Shown here piece by piece: positions 6,239 to 13,321 of a DNA stretch of 16,934 bases. Location: positions 19,120-36,053 of the forward strand of contig FR884602.1 of the NCBI GenBank assembly GCA_000436075.1. Direction: 5' to 3'. The notes under the pieces were generated by a model. That model worked only from the letters and a program-made list of their open reading frames with translations. It made no database searches and was not told the DNA's origin. Position numbers and translations under genes: made by a program. Position 1 is the stretch's first letter, and the number at the start of each line of letters is the position of its first letter. Origin of the DNA: Eggerthella sp. CAG:209. GTDB taxonomy: Bacteria > Actinomycetota > Coriobacteriia > Coriobacteriales > Eggerthellaceae.

Positions 6239-8044
6239 CTAACCTTCCATTTGCTCAGCCACTAGCAGCCATTCCTCTTCCAGCGCTTCAATGCGCTGTT
6301 CGAGCTCGTGAATACCCGCCTGCGCTTCACCTAATGCCTGATAGTCATAAGGATCAACCTTCAGCAGATCCTCCTTGGCCTGGGCGAGCTTCTTTTCCTG
6401 CGTCTTCATCTTGTTCTCGATGGAGCGTGCCTGCTTTTTAAGCTCTCGAACCTCGGCAGCAGAAAGCCCCGATTGGGCCTGAGGCTGGACAGCACTACCC
6501 TTCTTTGACGCACTTGTCGTCTTGTTCGATTGGGCCCTGCGGTCTTCTTCAAGCAATTCAAGGTACTCGTCCACGCCACGAGGACAATGCATGAGTTTGC
6601 CGTCGATAAGCGCGAACTGATCATCGGTTACGCGTTCCATCAGGTAGCGATCGTGACTTACCACGATCAACGTGCCCGGCCAGGTATCGAGCAGATTTTC
6701 CATAGCCACAGTCATATCGGTGTCAAGGTCATTGCTGGGCTCGTCCAGGATAAGCACGTTCGGCGAATCAAGCAGAATCAGCATCAACTGCAAACGGCGC
6801 TTCTGGCCACCGGAAAGCGTTTCGACCGGCATATTCAAATGGGCATTGGTGAATCCCAGCTGCTCAAGCAACTGAGCAGGGGAAACTTCCTTGCCATCTA
6901 TCATGTAACGAGCGTTGTATCGGGAAAGAACCTCGCGAACGCGATCGCCCTTCAGCTTTTCCAGTTCTTCGAGCTTCTGGGAAAGGAAAGCGAATTTCAC
7001 GGTCTTTCCAATTTTCACGCGACCCGTTTGAGGGCGGAGCTTACCCTGAACGATATCGAGCAACGTCGATTTGCCAGCACCGTTCGCACCCAAAAGGCCA
7101 TAGCGATCACCAGGACCGATCATCCAGGTAACATCATCAAGAACCTTGTTCTGCCCGTATGAGAACGAGGCGTCGATCACGTCAACGCACTTCTTTCCCA
7201 ATCGAGAAATAGCGGCACGCTTAAGTTCTGTGGTGTTACGAAGCGGAGGCTCTTCCGCAATAAGGGCACGTGCCGTTTCAACATGAAAACGTGGCTTGCT
7301 AGAGCGCGCCCGAGCGCCACGGGAAAGAAATGCCAATTCACGGCGAATAAGGTTCTGTCTTTTCTGTTCCGCCACCTCGGCCTGGCGCTGACGCTCCACC
7401 CGTTGGAGAATATAAGCGGAATAGCCACCCTCAAATGGTTCGGCGATGCCATCGTGCACTTCCCACATGCGAAGGCATACCTCGTCGAGGAACCAGCGGT
7501 CGTGCGTTACTACCACCAAGGCACCAGCGCCTCGTGAAAAGCGCTTCTTAAGGTGCTTTGCCAACCAGTTGATGGCAACCACATCAAGATGGTTGGTGGG
7601 CTCGTCAAGCAGCAACACGTCAGCATCGGCGATCAGCACACGGGCAAGGTCAACGCGGCGGCGCTGGCCGCCGGAAAGCGTGCCGACTTCGGCATTCCAG
7701 TCCAAGTCGCCGATCATGCCGTCAATGATGTCGCGAATGCGAGCATCGGATGCCCATTCGTATTCGGGTGTATCGCCCACCACATTCCATCCAATGGACT
7801 TTGCGTCGTCTAACTCATCTGCCTGGCGAAGAGAGGCAAAGCGAACACCACCCGTTCGCAGCACGCGGCCATCATCGGGTTCAACCGTTCCGTCGAATAA
7901 ACCCAAAAGCGACGATTTGCCGTCACCGTTACGACCAACAACACCCACGCAATCGCCATCGTCAACGCCAAGGGAAAGCGATTCGAAGATCACCTTCGTG
8001 GGATATTCCAAATGCACATTTTCACAGCCAAACAGAAAGGCCAT
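6239..8044 (-). CDS. ABC-F family ATPase, Uup-like
   Basis: Soluble duplicated ABC ATPase without membrane domain; the family acts on ribosomes (translation factors or antibiotic protection), and Uup is linked to DNA transposition phenotypes and ribosome function. Seen in 601 residues: first cassette with Walker A GRNGDGKS (37-44), LSGGQ (123-127), Walker B LLLDEP (144-149) and VTHDR; a charged linker at about 211-265; second cassette with GANGAGKS (319-326), LSGGQ (410-414), LILDEP (431-436) and VSHDR; then a C-terminal region with a probable coiled coil near 535-598, as in Uup. There is no antibiotic-resistance-type long linker that I can recognise. The ATG start has AAAGGAG nine bases upstream. 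It diverges from hemH. A weak hairpin near 6220 is too poor to call a terminator. Confidence 0.93.
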   Translation of the reverse strand: MAFLFGCENVHLEYPTKVIFESLSLGVDDGDCVGVVGRNGDGKSSLLGLFDGTVEPDDGRVLRTGGVRFASLRQADELDDAKSIGWNVVGDTPEYEWASDARIRDIIDGMIGDLDWNAEVGTLSGGQRRRVDLARVLIADADVLLLDEPTNHLDVVAINWLAKHLKKRFSRGAGALVVVTHDRWFLDEVCLRMWEVHDGIAEPFEGGYSAYILQRVERQRQAEVAEQKRQNLIRRELAFLSRGARARSSKPRFHVETARALIAEEPPLRNTTELKRAAISRLGKKCVDVIDASFSYGQNKVLDDVTWMIGPGDRYGLLGANGAGKSTLLDIVQGKLRPQTGRVKIGKTVKFAFLSQKLEELEKLKGDRVREVLSRYNARYMIDGKEVSPAQLLEQLGFTNAHLNMPVETLSGGQKRRLQLMLILLDSPNVLILDEPSNDLDTDMTVAMENLLDTWPGTLIVVSHDRYLMERVTDDQFALIDGKLMHCPRGVDEYLELLEEDRRAQSNKTTSASKKGSAVQPQAQSGLSAAEVRELKKQARSIENKMKTQEKKLAQAKEDLLKVDPYDYQALGEAQAGIHELEQRIEALEEEWLLVAEQMEG

Positions 8045-8096
8045 TGCCTGTTGCTCCTTTGTTCGCGCCTCACCTTTTTCGGAAAGCCATCATATG

Positions 8097-8102
8097 AGTA
8101 TA
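8097..8102 (-). promoter_or_regulatory. Candidate -10 box of the ABC-F gene
   Basis: TATACT on the minus strand matches the -10 consensus at five of six bases and would start a leader of about 45 bases. No recognisable -35 lies 17 bases upstream. The remaining intergenic sequence toward hemH (8103-8265) shows nothing else I can support. Confidence 0.4.
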
Positions 8103-8265
8103 TCTGCATTTCCGCTTCATCCGCCGCCCTCAGGCCAGCATTAGCACATATCTTCAAGAGCACAGCATGATTCGCTTCGCAACTTCCTCGAGGCGCCAGC
8201 GACGCCGCGATTCACCGTAAAAAATGTACATCCCTCGCAGCGATAAATTTTTCGGCTCATGATTT

Positions 8266-8274
8266 TGCTATAGT
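8266..8274 (+). promoter_or_regulatory. Extended -10 promoter of hemH, predicting a leaderless mRNA
   Basis: TGCTATAGT is an extended -10 element. The ATG of hemH begins 7 bases after it, which is where transcription should start, and there is no Shine-Dalgarno sequence. Confidence 0.7.
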
Positions 8275-8281
8275 CCCAATC

Positions 8282-9316
8282 ATGGATTTAAAGAAAGAAA
8301 AGACCGGCATTGTTCTCATAAATACGGGCTCCCCCGACTCCCCTGAGCCGAAGGACATTCGCCCGTACCTGATCGAATTTCTTTCCGACCGAAACATCAT
8401 CAAGGTTCCGCCAGTTATCTGGCAACCCATCTTGCGTCTCTTCATTGCCCGAACCAGGCCGAAGAAAACAGCTCCGCGCTATCAGCAGATATGGACACCC
8501 AACGGTTCGCCGCTTGCAGTTGAATCCCGCGCTCAGTGCGATGCATTGAACGAGCGCCTTGCCAAAGCGGGCATCAACGCTCTGTGCGAAGTCGGCATGC
8601 GCTATGGCAATCCGTCAATAAGCCATGCCCTGCAAAAGCTCGAAGCCGCTGGATGCAACAAAATTGTTGCACTGCCTCTGTTTCCTCAAACCGCCTTCAG
8701 CACCGTTAAAACGTGCAAGGAAGCCATACAGGTTCAGGTTGGCAAGCATCCCAGCTTATCGCTTGGGAAGATTATTGAAGGTTACAACGACAACCCTTTA
8801 TACACACAGGCACTCGCTGCATCCATACGCGATGTTTGGGAGTATCGTCCAGGCAGCAAACTTCTTCTCTCGTTCCACTCTATCCCCCTTGCAGACATCG
8901 AAGCGGGCGATACCTATGTGGAGCAAATCAAAACCAGCGTACATCAGGCAATGGAGCTGCTTGGAATACCTCATTCCGACTGGGCTATTGCCTACCATTC
9001 GCGCTTCGAGGATTCGCGTGCGTGGGTTACGCCCCATCCCAAAACCCAACTGGCCCAATGGGCTGCCGAGGGAGTTTCGCGGATAGCCCTTGTGACGCCT
9101 GGTTTTGCTTCCGACTGCTTGGAATCGCTCTATGACATTAAGTCGGTAGCGCGCGATTTCTTCCTCACCCTATGCAGCCAAAACGACATTACCGCAGACG
9201 TCACCTATATTCCCTGCTTAAACCACCGCGAAGACCACATTGACCTGCTATTCAATGTTGTGAAAAAAGCAATAGAATCGATTGATACGATGGAAAAGCC
9301 AACGAAACTGGCTTAA
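8282..9316 (+). CDS. hemH: Ferrochelatase
   Basis: Inserts ferrous iron into a porphyrin at the end of heme synthesis. The 344-residue protein shows KTGIVLINTGSPDSP near 7-21, FLSDR at 33-37, the WTPNGSPL stretch at 71-78, LPLFPQ at 131-136, the signature SFHSIP with the likely catalytic His199, GDTY at 209-212, and TPGFASDCLESL with the conserved Glu281. The overall pattern recalls the E. coli type (protoporphyrin ferrochelatase) rather than the coproporphyrin type usual in Actinobacteria; this is judged from memory of the families. It is the only protein gene on the plus strand here and stands alone, with no other heme gene nearby. No ribosome site precedes the ATG; the promoter position implies a leaderless transcript. 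No internal Met offers a better start. Confidence 0.95.
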   Translation: MDLKKEKTGIVLINTGSPDSPEPKDIRPYLIEFLSDRNIIKVPPVIWQPILRLFIARTRPKKTAPRYQQIWTPNGSPLAVESRAQCDALNERLAKAGINALCEVGMRYGNPSISHALQKLEAAGCNKIVALPLFPQTAFSTVKTCKEAIQVQVGKHPSLSLGKIIEGYNDNPLYTQALAASIRDVWEYRPGSKLLLSFHSIPLADIEAGDTYVEQIKTSVHQAMELLGIPHSDWAIAYHSRFEDSRAWVTPHPKTQLAQWAAEGVSRIALVTPGFASDCLESLYDIKSVARDFFLTLCSQNDITADVTYIPCLNHREDHIDLLFNVVKKAIESIDTMEKPTKLA

Positions 9317-9391
9317 CGCCGAGCGAGACCATTAGATAAACCGGCTCGCGAAATCGAATGCCTCCATAAGCCAAAACCTCGCCATCAACAA

Positions 9392-9429
9392 AAATAGGCT
9401 GGATGTGCTTTTGCGCATCCAGCCTATTT
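9392..9429. terminator. Bidirectional terminator between convergent hemH and uspA
   Basis: A 17-bp stem with one G-T pair (9392-9408 with 9413-9429) has a TTTT loop. On the minus strand it runs into TATTTTTGTTG, a good T-run for transcripts from uspA; on the plus strand only the stem's TATTT follows, so it is weaker for hemH. Confidence 0.85.
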
Positions 9430-9440
9430 GAAAGTAACCG

Positions 9441-9520
9441 CTAGCCCCATTTGGGGCCTTACGACACAAAGGGAAGACCCGCTCCCAGAGCGGGCCTAGC
9501 CCCGCTCCCAGAGCGGGCCT
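9441..9520. repeat. Hairpin cluster with a tandem 20-bp repeat
   Basis: CCCGCTCCCAGAGCGGGCCT occurs exactly at 9478-9497 and 9501-9520 (period 23), each copy forming a 7-bp hairpin CCCGCTC/GAGCGGG with a CCA loop. A third hairpin, GCCCCA/TGGGGC, lies at 9444-9457. CTAGCCCC appears at 9441-9448 and again at 9496-9503. The cluster lies immediately past the uspA stop. Confidence 0.8.
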
Positions 9521-9531
9521 TCTGTCCTTAT

Positions 9532-10008
9532 TTATTTGATTACCAATACGGGCATCGGTGCTTCACGCAGAACAGCGTAGGAAACCGAACCGAGAACACC
9601 GCGAATTGCGCCAAGGCCACGAGAGCCCATTACGATAAGGTCGGCGTTAACCTTTTCAGCATAGCCGAGAATGTCAGCAGCCGGCGTATAGCCAGGAATT
9701 ACCTCGATGGTTGCCTTATCGCCCAAGGAATCGAGCGAATCGCCAATGCCTTCCTTAACCTTTTCGGTTTCTTCATCAATGGTCTTGTTGTAAAGGGCCA
9801 TGATGTCTTCAACGGAAAGCAGGTACTGCTGAGGATCGAACGAAGCGCTGTTGAAGTTCGCGGGAAGCTGAGCGTTAGGATGCGTGGTTACAAATACCAC
9901 ATGAAGCTTTGCGGCTTCTTCGCCGCCAACGATTTCAGCAGCCTTCTTCACGGCAGCAAGAGCCTGGTCGGATCCATCATATGCAACGACAACGTTTTCG
10001 AAAACCAT
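9532..10008 (-). CDS. Universal stress protein, UspA family
   Basis: Single-domain cytoplasmic Usp of 158 residues; the family binds ATP or AMP and supports survival under stress, with the exact target unknown. Seen: N-terminal VVVAYDGSDQALAAVKKA (about 6-23) with the conserved Asp and Ser, PGYTPAADIL near 105-114, NADLIVMGSRG near 121-131, and the late GSVSYAVL and PMPVLVIK strands. The usual nucleotide loop is G-2X-G-9X-G(S/T); here the spacing is G-2X-G-8X-GS, one residue short, which may alter ATP binding. The start is firm: AAGGAGG lies 7 bases before the ATG. The tetR gene lies upstream on the same strand, separated by a terminator, and a shared motif precedes both. Confidence 0.93.
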   Translation of the reverse strand: MVFENVVVAYDGSDQALAAVKKAAEIVGGEEAAKLHVVFVTTHPNAQLPANFNSASFDPQQYLLSVEDIMALYNKTIDEETEKVKEGIGDSLDSLGDKATIEVIPGYTPAADILGYAEKVNADLIVMGSRGLGAIRGVLGSVSYAVLREAPMPVLVIK

Positions 10009-10015
10009 CGTTACC

Positions 10016-10022
10016 CCTCCTT
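10016..10022 (-). promoter_or_regulatory. Near-perfect ribosome binding site of uspA
   Basis: AAGGAGG on the minus strand, 7 bases before the ATG, the strongest Shine-Dalgarno in the window; it suggests high translation. Confidence 0.8.
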
Positions 10023-10080
10023 GAAGTGTTGCAGCAAGCCCCTCGCACGCCTACGGTGCATGCCTGCTTCTGATGGTTCA

Positions 10081-10089
10081 AGGATAACA
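10081..10089 (-). promoter_or_regulatory. Candidate extended -10 promoter of uspA
   Basis: TGTTATCCT on the minus strand fits a TGn-extended -10. Predicted leader is about 65 bases. The proposed repressor site covers the bases immediately upstream. Confidence 0.5.
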
Positions 10090-10108
10090 CGTTCACATGT
10101 TCTCGAAC
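10086..10108. promoter_or_regulatory. Candidate regulator site upstream of uspA
   Basis: GTTCACATGTTCTCGAAC (10091-10108) contains GTTC/GAAC half-sites. The 18 bases at 10086-10103 match 14 of 18 at the site upstream of tetR (11111-11128), including an identical ACATGTTCT. It overlaps the spacer and -35 position of the uspA promoter, where a repressor would block transcription. Confidence 0.4.
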
Positions 10109-10241
10109 AGTATTCAATAGAACTAAATAGCCAGTTCAAAGCAAATGAATTGCAATAATTAATAATCATTTACGATTCCATAAGCTATACGTTTGGCTAT
10201 TTTGAACACCCCAACGACAACACCCGACATCCTCCACGCAC

Positions 10242-10284
10242 AAAAAGGCCTCCCGCTTCTTTCGGCATGAAACGGGAGGCCTTT
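10242..10284 (-). terminator. Rho-independent terminator of tetR
   Basis: A 12-bp stem, AAAGGCCTCCCG with CGGGAGGCCTTT, ends on the minus strand in a T-run (plus-strand AAAAA at 10242-10246). It lies about 85 bases past the tetR stop. The rest of the gap between tetR and uspA (10109-10241 and 10285-10369) is partly AT-rich and shows no supported gene. Confidence 0.88.
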
Positions 10285-10369
10285 CATGAACTTTCATCGC
10301 ACAGTTTTGGAAGCACACACCGCAGAACAGGACACCGAAGCATGTGCCGAAAACGCCAGACAAAGACGG

Positions 10370-11038
10370 TTACTTCAAAAAGCAGCCCTTTGACTCCAGA
10401 GGCTCGATGTTAAGCTTCATATTTGGATCTACGGTAATAGAAAGCAAATAGGTTTTGATAGCTTCATCAACTTCGTATTCAATGTCGATATCGCCATCAA
10501 ACACGCACCAGTAGAACAGCAGGCCCGTCGACGCGGCGGCAATGCGAAGCATGGCTTCGTCAAGATCGACATCGTCACGCACAATACCCAACTCGATAGC
10601 TTCTGCAAGATAATTGCGAACCGAAACAATGATGAAATCGTCTTCAGCATCGCGATGCATGAAGTCGAAGAAAGGATTGTGGTTGGAAGCATACAGGCCG
10701 GAAACGAATTCAAGACCCATGTCCTTGCAGTACTCAACATAAGCACGATACAAAAGAAGGACGCGCTCAACTGGGCCATATTCGTCACTGCCCTCAAGAG
10801 CCTTTTCGCGATAAGGTGCGAAAGCGTACTTCAGGTAATAGGAGATAAGATCCTCCTTGCCGCTGAACAGGTTGTAGAAACTACCTGTTGAAAGCCCGGC
10901 CTCATCGCAAATGTTGCGAACGGTAAGCTGCTTCATGCCATCGCGGTTCACAAGCTTGATAGCGGCTTTCAAAAGCTTTTCGCGCGTCACCTGAGCCCTT
11001 GTTTCATGAACAGACACATACTGGTTCCGCCTTATCAT
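10370..11038 (-). CDS. TetR family transcriptional regulator
   Basis: DNA-binding one-component regulator of 222 residues. The N-terminal helix-turn-helix domain covers about 17-65, with KLLKAAIKLVNRDG, then LTVRNICDEAGLSTGSFYNLFSGKEDL, the classic TetR recognition region. The C-terminal ligand domain is helical and not diagnostic, so the effector is unknown. ATG 11038 is preferred because GGAAGGGG lies about 7 bases upstream; a TTG two codons earlier (11044) would sit too close to that site. It is followed by a terminator and then uspA, and preceded by the cysS terminator, so it is a single-gene unit. A palindrome GAACATGTTC lies between two candidate promoters upstream, consistent with autoregulation. 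Confidence 0.9.
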   Translation of the reverse strand: MIRRNQYVSVHETRAQVTREKLLKAAIKLVNRDGMKQLTVRNICDEAGLSTGSFYNLFSGKEDLISYYLKYAFAPYREKALEGSDEYGPVERVLLLYRAYVEYCKDMGLEFVSGLYASNHNPFFDFMHRDAEDDFIIVSVRNYLAEAIELGIVRDDVDLDEAMLRIAAASTGLLFYWCVFDGDIDIEYEVDEAIKTYLLSITVDPNMKLNIEPLESKGCFLK

Positions 11039-11088
11039 GAGCAATCCCCTTCCAGTTTTCCGCAGTCTTCCACACCATACACGATTAC

Positions 11089-11094
11089 GTTATA
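11089..11094 (-). promoter_or_regulatory. Candidate -10 box of tetR (proximal)
   Basis: TATAAC on the minus strand, with TTTGTT 16 bases upstream as a weak -35. The palindrome at 11118-11127 lies just beyond that -35. Confidence 0.45.
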
Positions 11095-11117
11095 TTGCAC
11101 GAATCGCTCCAACAAAT

Positions 11118-11127
11118 GAACATGTTC
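11118..11127. promoter_or_regulatory. Palindrome GAACATGTTC, candidate TetR operator
   Basis: A perfect 10-bp palindrome in the tetR upstream region. It is next to the -35 of the proximal promoter and at the predicted start site of the distal one. ACATGTTCT recurs upstream of uspA. Confidence 0.45.
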
Positions 11128-11134
11128 TAACAAG

Positions 11135-11143
11135 GTTATACCA
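11135..11143 (-). promoter_or_regulatory. Candidate extended -10 promoter of tetR (distal)
   Basis: TGGTATAAC on the minus strand is a good extended -10. Transcription would begin near 11128, directly at the palindrome. Confidence 0.5.
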
Positions 11144-11199
11144 TGCGATGAGAATCCAATCGTCGCAAACACGATACCTTCTGCAAACCTGCCACCAGT

Positions 11200-11228
11200 A
11201 AAAGCAAACGGGGGCACAAGGCCCCCGT
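11200..11228 (-). terminator. Rho-independent terminator of cysS
   Basis: ACGGGGGC (11208-11215) pairs with GCCCCCGT (11221-11228) around an ACAAG loop. On the minus strand it is followed by TTTGCTTTTA. It begins 10 bases past the cysS stop. Confidence 0.88.
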
Positions 11229-11238
11229 ATTCATTTTG

Positions 11239-12732
11239 CTATGCGTGGCTCACACGTGCGCCTTGCGGTGTATCTTCAACCACAAAGCCCAGATCGCCCA
11301 ACCGATCGCGTACCGCATCGGCAAGGGCGAAGTTCTTTTCCTTGCGGGCTTCAGCGCGACGCGCCAGCAGCGCTTCGATGGCCCCCTCGGCGTCGCATCC
11401 CGTAAATCCAGCAAGCTCAACAGCCAAGGCCACAACTTCGTTCGAGGAATCGCACACCTTGTCTTCGCAAGCATTGAGATCGACACCGAGAACGCTAAGC
11501 AGGTCGCACACCGCATCGGCGCCGGCAAGCACTGTGGCAGCATCTTCGCTGCTCACCGAAGCCTCAGCGAGGACCGTGTTCGCTTCGCGCACAAACGAGC
11601 AGATAGAGCCCAAAGCACCCGCCGTATTGAAATCATCGTCCATTGCCTCAATAAACGAATCGCACATATCGTCGATTGCTTTTTGATAAGCAACAAGGTC
11701 GACCGTGGTTTCACCTTCGGCGTTGGCGCACAACCATGCGGTGTTCTTAACGAAGTTGGTAAGACGGGAAAGCATTGCCTCCGATTCGCCCAAACGCTCG
11801 TCCGAGAAGTCGAGCGGGCTTCGGTAATGCGTTTGCAGCATCAGCATTCGAAGCACACGGGCATCGGTAGTCTTAAGCACATCGCGCAGCAACAGGAAGT
11901 TGCCCAGTGACTTGGACATCTTTTCGTGGTTGATCTGGAGCATGCCGCCATGCATCCAGTAGTTGGAGAATGTGCAACCAAAAGCAGCTTCTGACTGAGC
12001 ACGCTCGTTTTCGTGATGAGGGAACGCCAGGTCTGCGCCACCACCGTGGATATCGAACGGGAGGCCCAGGTACTTCTTCGACATAGCCGAGCACTCGATA
12101 TGCCAGCCGGGACGGCCTTTGCCCCAAGGAGAATCCCACGAAGGCTCGCCTGGCTTGGCAGCCTTCCACAGGGCAAAATCAAGGGGATCACGCTTGCGAT
12201 CTTCCAAGCCCTGGCCGTCTGAGCGCAGCTCACGATGGCCCGACTCCATTTCGTCGACATTGCGGCCGGAAAGCTGACCATAGCCCTCATACGAACGAAC
12301 CGCAAAGTATACATCGCCTTCAACCTCGTAGGCATGACCGCCTTCGATGAGTTTTTCGACCAGCGCGATCATCTCGTCGATTTCCTCAGTGGCACGAGGG
12401 CGAACATCCGGGTCCATTACGCCGGCAGCACGCATGTCGTCGATAAATGCCTGGGCGTATTCCGCAGCAACCTCAGAAGCGCTACGGCCCTCTTCGTTTG
12501 CCTTTTTGATGATCTTGTCGTCCACGTCGGTGATGTTCTGCACGAACTTCACCTCGTAGCCACGCCAAATCAGATAACGGCGAATGGTGTCAAACGAAAT
12601 AAACGTGCGAGCATTTCCGATATGAATGTAGTTGTACACAGTTGGGCCGCATACATACATATTCACCTTGCCGTCGGCAACGGGAACAAAGGGACGCTTT
12701 TCACGCGCCTTGGTATCGTAAATCTTGATCAT
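11239..12732 (-). CDS. cysS: Cysteinyl-tRNA synthetase
   Basis: Class I aminoacyl-tRNA synthetase that charges tRNA-Cys. In 497 residues: YVCGPTVYNYIHIGNAR at 26-42 with zinc ligand Cys28 and the HIGN form of the HIGH motif, the second zinc ligand Cys214 in GWHIECSAMS, DIHGGGADLAFPHHENE at 227-243 supplying the other zinc ligands, and KMSKS at 271-275 in the catalytic loop. The C-terminal helical region follows from about 330. ATG 12732 is chosen because GAGGAG lies five bases upstream and the MIKIYDT start fits the family; the in-frame codon at 12771 has no such support. It follows ispF by 76 bases, but an extended -10 and a palindrome in that gap point to its own promoter. A terminator follows the gene. 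Confidence 0.97.
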   Translation of the reverse strand: MIKIYDTKAREKRPFVPVADGKVNMYVCGPTVYNYIHIGNARTFISFDTIRRYLIWRGYEVKFVQNITDVDDKIIKKANEEGRSASEVAAEYAQAFIDDMRAAGVMDPDVRPRATEEIDEMIALVEKLIEGGHAYEVEGDVYFAVRSYEGYGQLSGRNVDEMESGHRELRSDGQGLEDRKRDPLDFALWKAAKPGEPSWDSPWGKGRPGWHIECSAMSKKYLGLPFDIHGGGADLAFPHHENERAQSEAAFGCTFSNYWMHGGMLQINHEKMSKSLGNFLLLRDVLKTTDARVLRMLMLQTHYRSPLDFSDERLGESEAMLSRLTNFVKNTAWLCANAEGETTVDLVAYQKAIDDMCDSFIEAMDDDFNTAGALGSICSFVREANTVLAEASVSSEDAATVLAGADAVCDLLSVLGVDLNACEDKVCDSSNEVVALAVELAGFTGCDAEGAIEALLARRAEARKEKNFALADAVRDRLGDLGFVVEDTPQGARVSHA

Positions 12733-12754
12733 GCAATCTCCTCGAAACAGCATA

Positions 12755-12770
12755 TGCGGCAACTGCCGCA
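12755..12770. promoter_or_regulatory. Palindrome upstream of cysS
   Basis: TGCGGCA and TGCCGCA are separated by only AC. It begins at the predicted cysS transcription start and ends 11 bases before the GAGGAG ribosome site, so it could be an operator or an RNA hairpin. Confidence 0.5.
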
Positions 12771-12775
12771 CGCGA

Positions 12776-12784
12776 ATTCTACCA
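12776..12784 (-). promoter_or_regulatory. Candidate extended -10 promoter of cysS
   Basis: TGGTAGAAT on the minus strand, in the ispF-cysS gap. Predicted start near 12769. No clear -35. A small hairpin, GCCCG/CGGGC (12795-12809), lies just upstream over the ispF stop and lacks a T-run. Confidence 0.5.
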
Positions 12785-12808
12785 GTAGGAAGGGGCCCGC
12801 TCTACGGG

Positions 12809-13321
12809 CTACTTACAGCGGCATACCAACGCCACAGCCTGAGCAGAAATGCCCTCTTCTCGGCCTTCAAAGCCAAGGTGCTCGGTAGTAGTTGCCTTCA
12901 CTCCCAAGTTTTCTACCGCGATCCCGCAGGCGGTCGCCAGGTTTTCACGCATCATATCGCGATAAGGCGAAAGCTTTGGAGCTTGGGCGGCAATTACGCA
13001 ATCGATGTCAACGATAGAAAAGCCTTGTTCACGCACAAGATTCGCAACCGCAGCCAACAGCTTCAGAGAATCGGCACCCTCATAAGCAGGATCGGTATCG
13101 GGAAAAAGCTTGCCGATATCGCCACCTCGAATCGCGCCGAGCAGGGCATCGGCCACCGCATGAGCCAAAACATCGGCGTCAGAATGACCCAAAAGCCCCT
13201 GATGATGAGGGATTTCTACGCCACCCAAAATCAGCTTGCGATCGGGGGCAAAGGCATGTACATCGTAACCGAGACCCACACGTATGGGCACGGCGGATAA
13301 AGCTTGGTTTTGCTCAGTCAC
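12809..13321 (-). CDS. ispF: 2-C-methyl-D-erythritol 2,4-cyclodiphosphate synthase
   Basis: Zinc enzyme, normally a trimer, that converts the IspE product into methylerythritol cyclodiphosphate with release of CMP. Seen in 170 residues: GLGYDVHAF at 16-24 with metal ligands Asp20 and His22, GHSDADVLAHAVADALLGA at 45-63 with the third ligand His54, GDIGKLFPDTDP at 67-78, and the ATTTEHLGFEGREEGISAQA stretch at 143-162, where Glu replaces the more usual Thr after GF. The start is GTG directly after the ispD stop (TAA then GTG), with GAGGAG inside the last ispD codons nine bases upstream. This arrangement implies translational coupling to ispD. Confidence 0.96.
   Translation of the reverse strand: MTEQNQALSAVPIRVGLGYDVHAFAPDRKLILGGVEIPHHQGLLGHSDADVLAHAVADALLGAIRGGDIGKLFPDTDPAYEGADSLKLLAAVANLVREQGFSIVDIDCVIAAQAPKLSPYRDMMRENLATACGIAVENLGVKATTTEHLGFEGREEGISAQAVALVCRCK

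Noticed and set aside
10091..10108. SOS box (LexA site) upstream of uspA
   Set aside because: The half-sites are in the order GTTC then GAAC, opposite to the actinobacterial CGAAC...GTTCG form.
10166..10363. Possible small Cys-rich protein (65 residues) between tetR and uspA
   Set aside because: The frame runs through the tetR terminator hairpin and has no convincing ribosome site.
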